DNA from: an uncultured Prevotella sp. | GTDB lineage: Bacteria; Bacteroidota; Bacteroidia; Bacteroidales; Bacteroidaceae | Length of the DNA stretch: 64,000 nucleotides | Reading direction: 5' to 3' | NCBI GenBank assembly: GCA_934202525.1 | Contig: CAKPYB010000004.1 | Span: 1-64,000, forward strand | In this document: positions 63,821 through 64,000 of the stretch, piece after piece | How positions within the stretch are numbered: position 1 is the first letter of the stretch | How the letters are laid out: each line of letters begins with the position of its first letter | The notes under the pieces: model-generated | What the model saw: the letters and a program-made list of their open reading frames with translations, nothing else | The model's database searches: none | What the model was told of the DNA's origin: nothing | Program-made: the position numbers and the translations under genes

Positions 63821-63908
63821 ACGTCACGACGTAGCATTTGCTGCGTCCCGACGTAATAACCGGTGCGTCGCGACGCAGCAACAGATACGTCGCGACGTAA
63901 TTCCGGCT
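63821..63908. repeat. Four 22-bp-spaced 12-bp palindromes
   Basis: ACGTCACGACGT (63821), GCGTCCCGACGT (63843), GCGTCGCGACGC (63865), ACGTCGCGACGT (63887), consensus RCGTCNCGACGY, all exactly 22 bp apart with 10-bp spacers. Their GC content is far above that of the surrounding DNA. No gene is visible from 63909 to the window end. Confidence 0.9.
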
Positions 63909-64000
63909 ACCTCCTGCCCCATCAAATAAGCCTCACTTGCATGCCAGAATCAACACCATTAAAGGCTATATTGTAAAACCAACACTTGCGAAAACGTTTA

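Overview
The window looks like a chromosomal segment of a gut or rumen Bacteroidota of the Prevotella/Segatella type. Evidence from the sequence: many genes are preceded by the Bacteroidota -7 box (TAnnTTTG), often with TTTG 19-20 nt upstream. There is a SusC/SusD pair. Several secreted proteins end in a short Por/T9SS-like tail. Families largely restricted to the phylum are present (DUF4837, DUF4922, DUF4924, DUF5123, the LptE-like lipoprotein). Codon use and protein sequences also fit. No plasmid or phage backbone, rRNA or CRISPR array is present.

Layout. (1) 0.25-6.7 kb, minus strand: a four-gene LlaJI/McrBC-type restriction-modification operon with two C5-cytosine methyltransferases, a McrB-like AAA+ motor and a DUF2357 McrC-like nuclease. 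It is followed by a 770-bp gene-free interval with a strong promoter and a long imperfect hairpin, a DUF1016 (YhcG) nuclease and a truncated microbial-PARG-like gene. This is the accessory/defence end. (2) 9-13.7 kb: a VOC protein, a pectin methylesterase, a small orphan protein, YjbQ and an AmpG-like permease. (3) 13.8-24.4 kb: a very large GT2/DUF4922/SpoIID fusion protein, then a housekeeping run (rlmN, a DUF4837 lipoprotein, pdxA, a sigma-54 activator, an LptE-like protein, a TPR-like protein, secG, tRNA-His). (4) 24.5-32.4 kb: a leftward block tsaC, fmt, ClC, prfC, DUF4924 and LysE, and a rightward ROK kinase. (5) 32.6-39.8 kb: a complete leftward trp operon in the order trpD-C-F-A-B-E-G. 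It is preceded by a canonical promoter, a 19-residue leader peptide with three consecutive Trp codons and an intrinsic terminator, which together form a transcription attenuator. (6) 40-61.5 kb: rpe, an ECF sigma factor, then a pectin-utilisation locus: a GH28-GH105 fusion, a PL1 pectate lyase, secreted proteins, a multidomain CE8 pectin methylesterase, SusC, SusD and a surface lipoprotein. (7) 61.6-64 kb: an Rpn/PD-(D/E)XK gene and a partial second copy, then about 1 kb of non-coding repeat DNA: 22-bp tandem repeats, a 33-bp triplet, a long perfect hairpin and a 22-bp-spaced array of 12-bp palindromes.

How the parts fit. The pectin genes make a coherent route: CE8 de-esterifies homogalacturonan, PL1 cleaves it, SusC/SusD with the lipoprotein bind and import oligosaccharides, and GH28/GH105 finish the saturated and unsaturated products. 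The AmpG-like permease lies directly downstream of the SpoIID fusion, which suggests a cell-wall (peptidoglycan) function for that pair. A diverged pair of inverted repeats (about 1-245 and 63670-63810) sits at the two window ends, one copy beside the restriction operon and the other in the repeat-rich tail. The signals most worth a second look are the trp attenuator, the 22-bp periodic arrays, the GT2/DUF4922/SpoIID fusion, and the promoter plus long hairpin upstream of the restriction operon.
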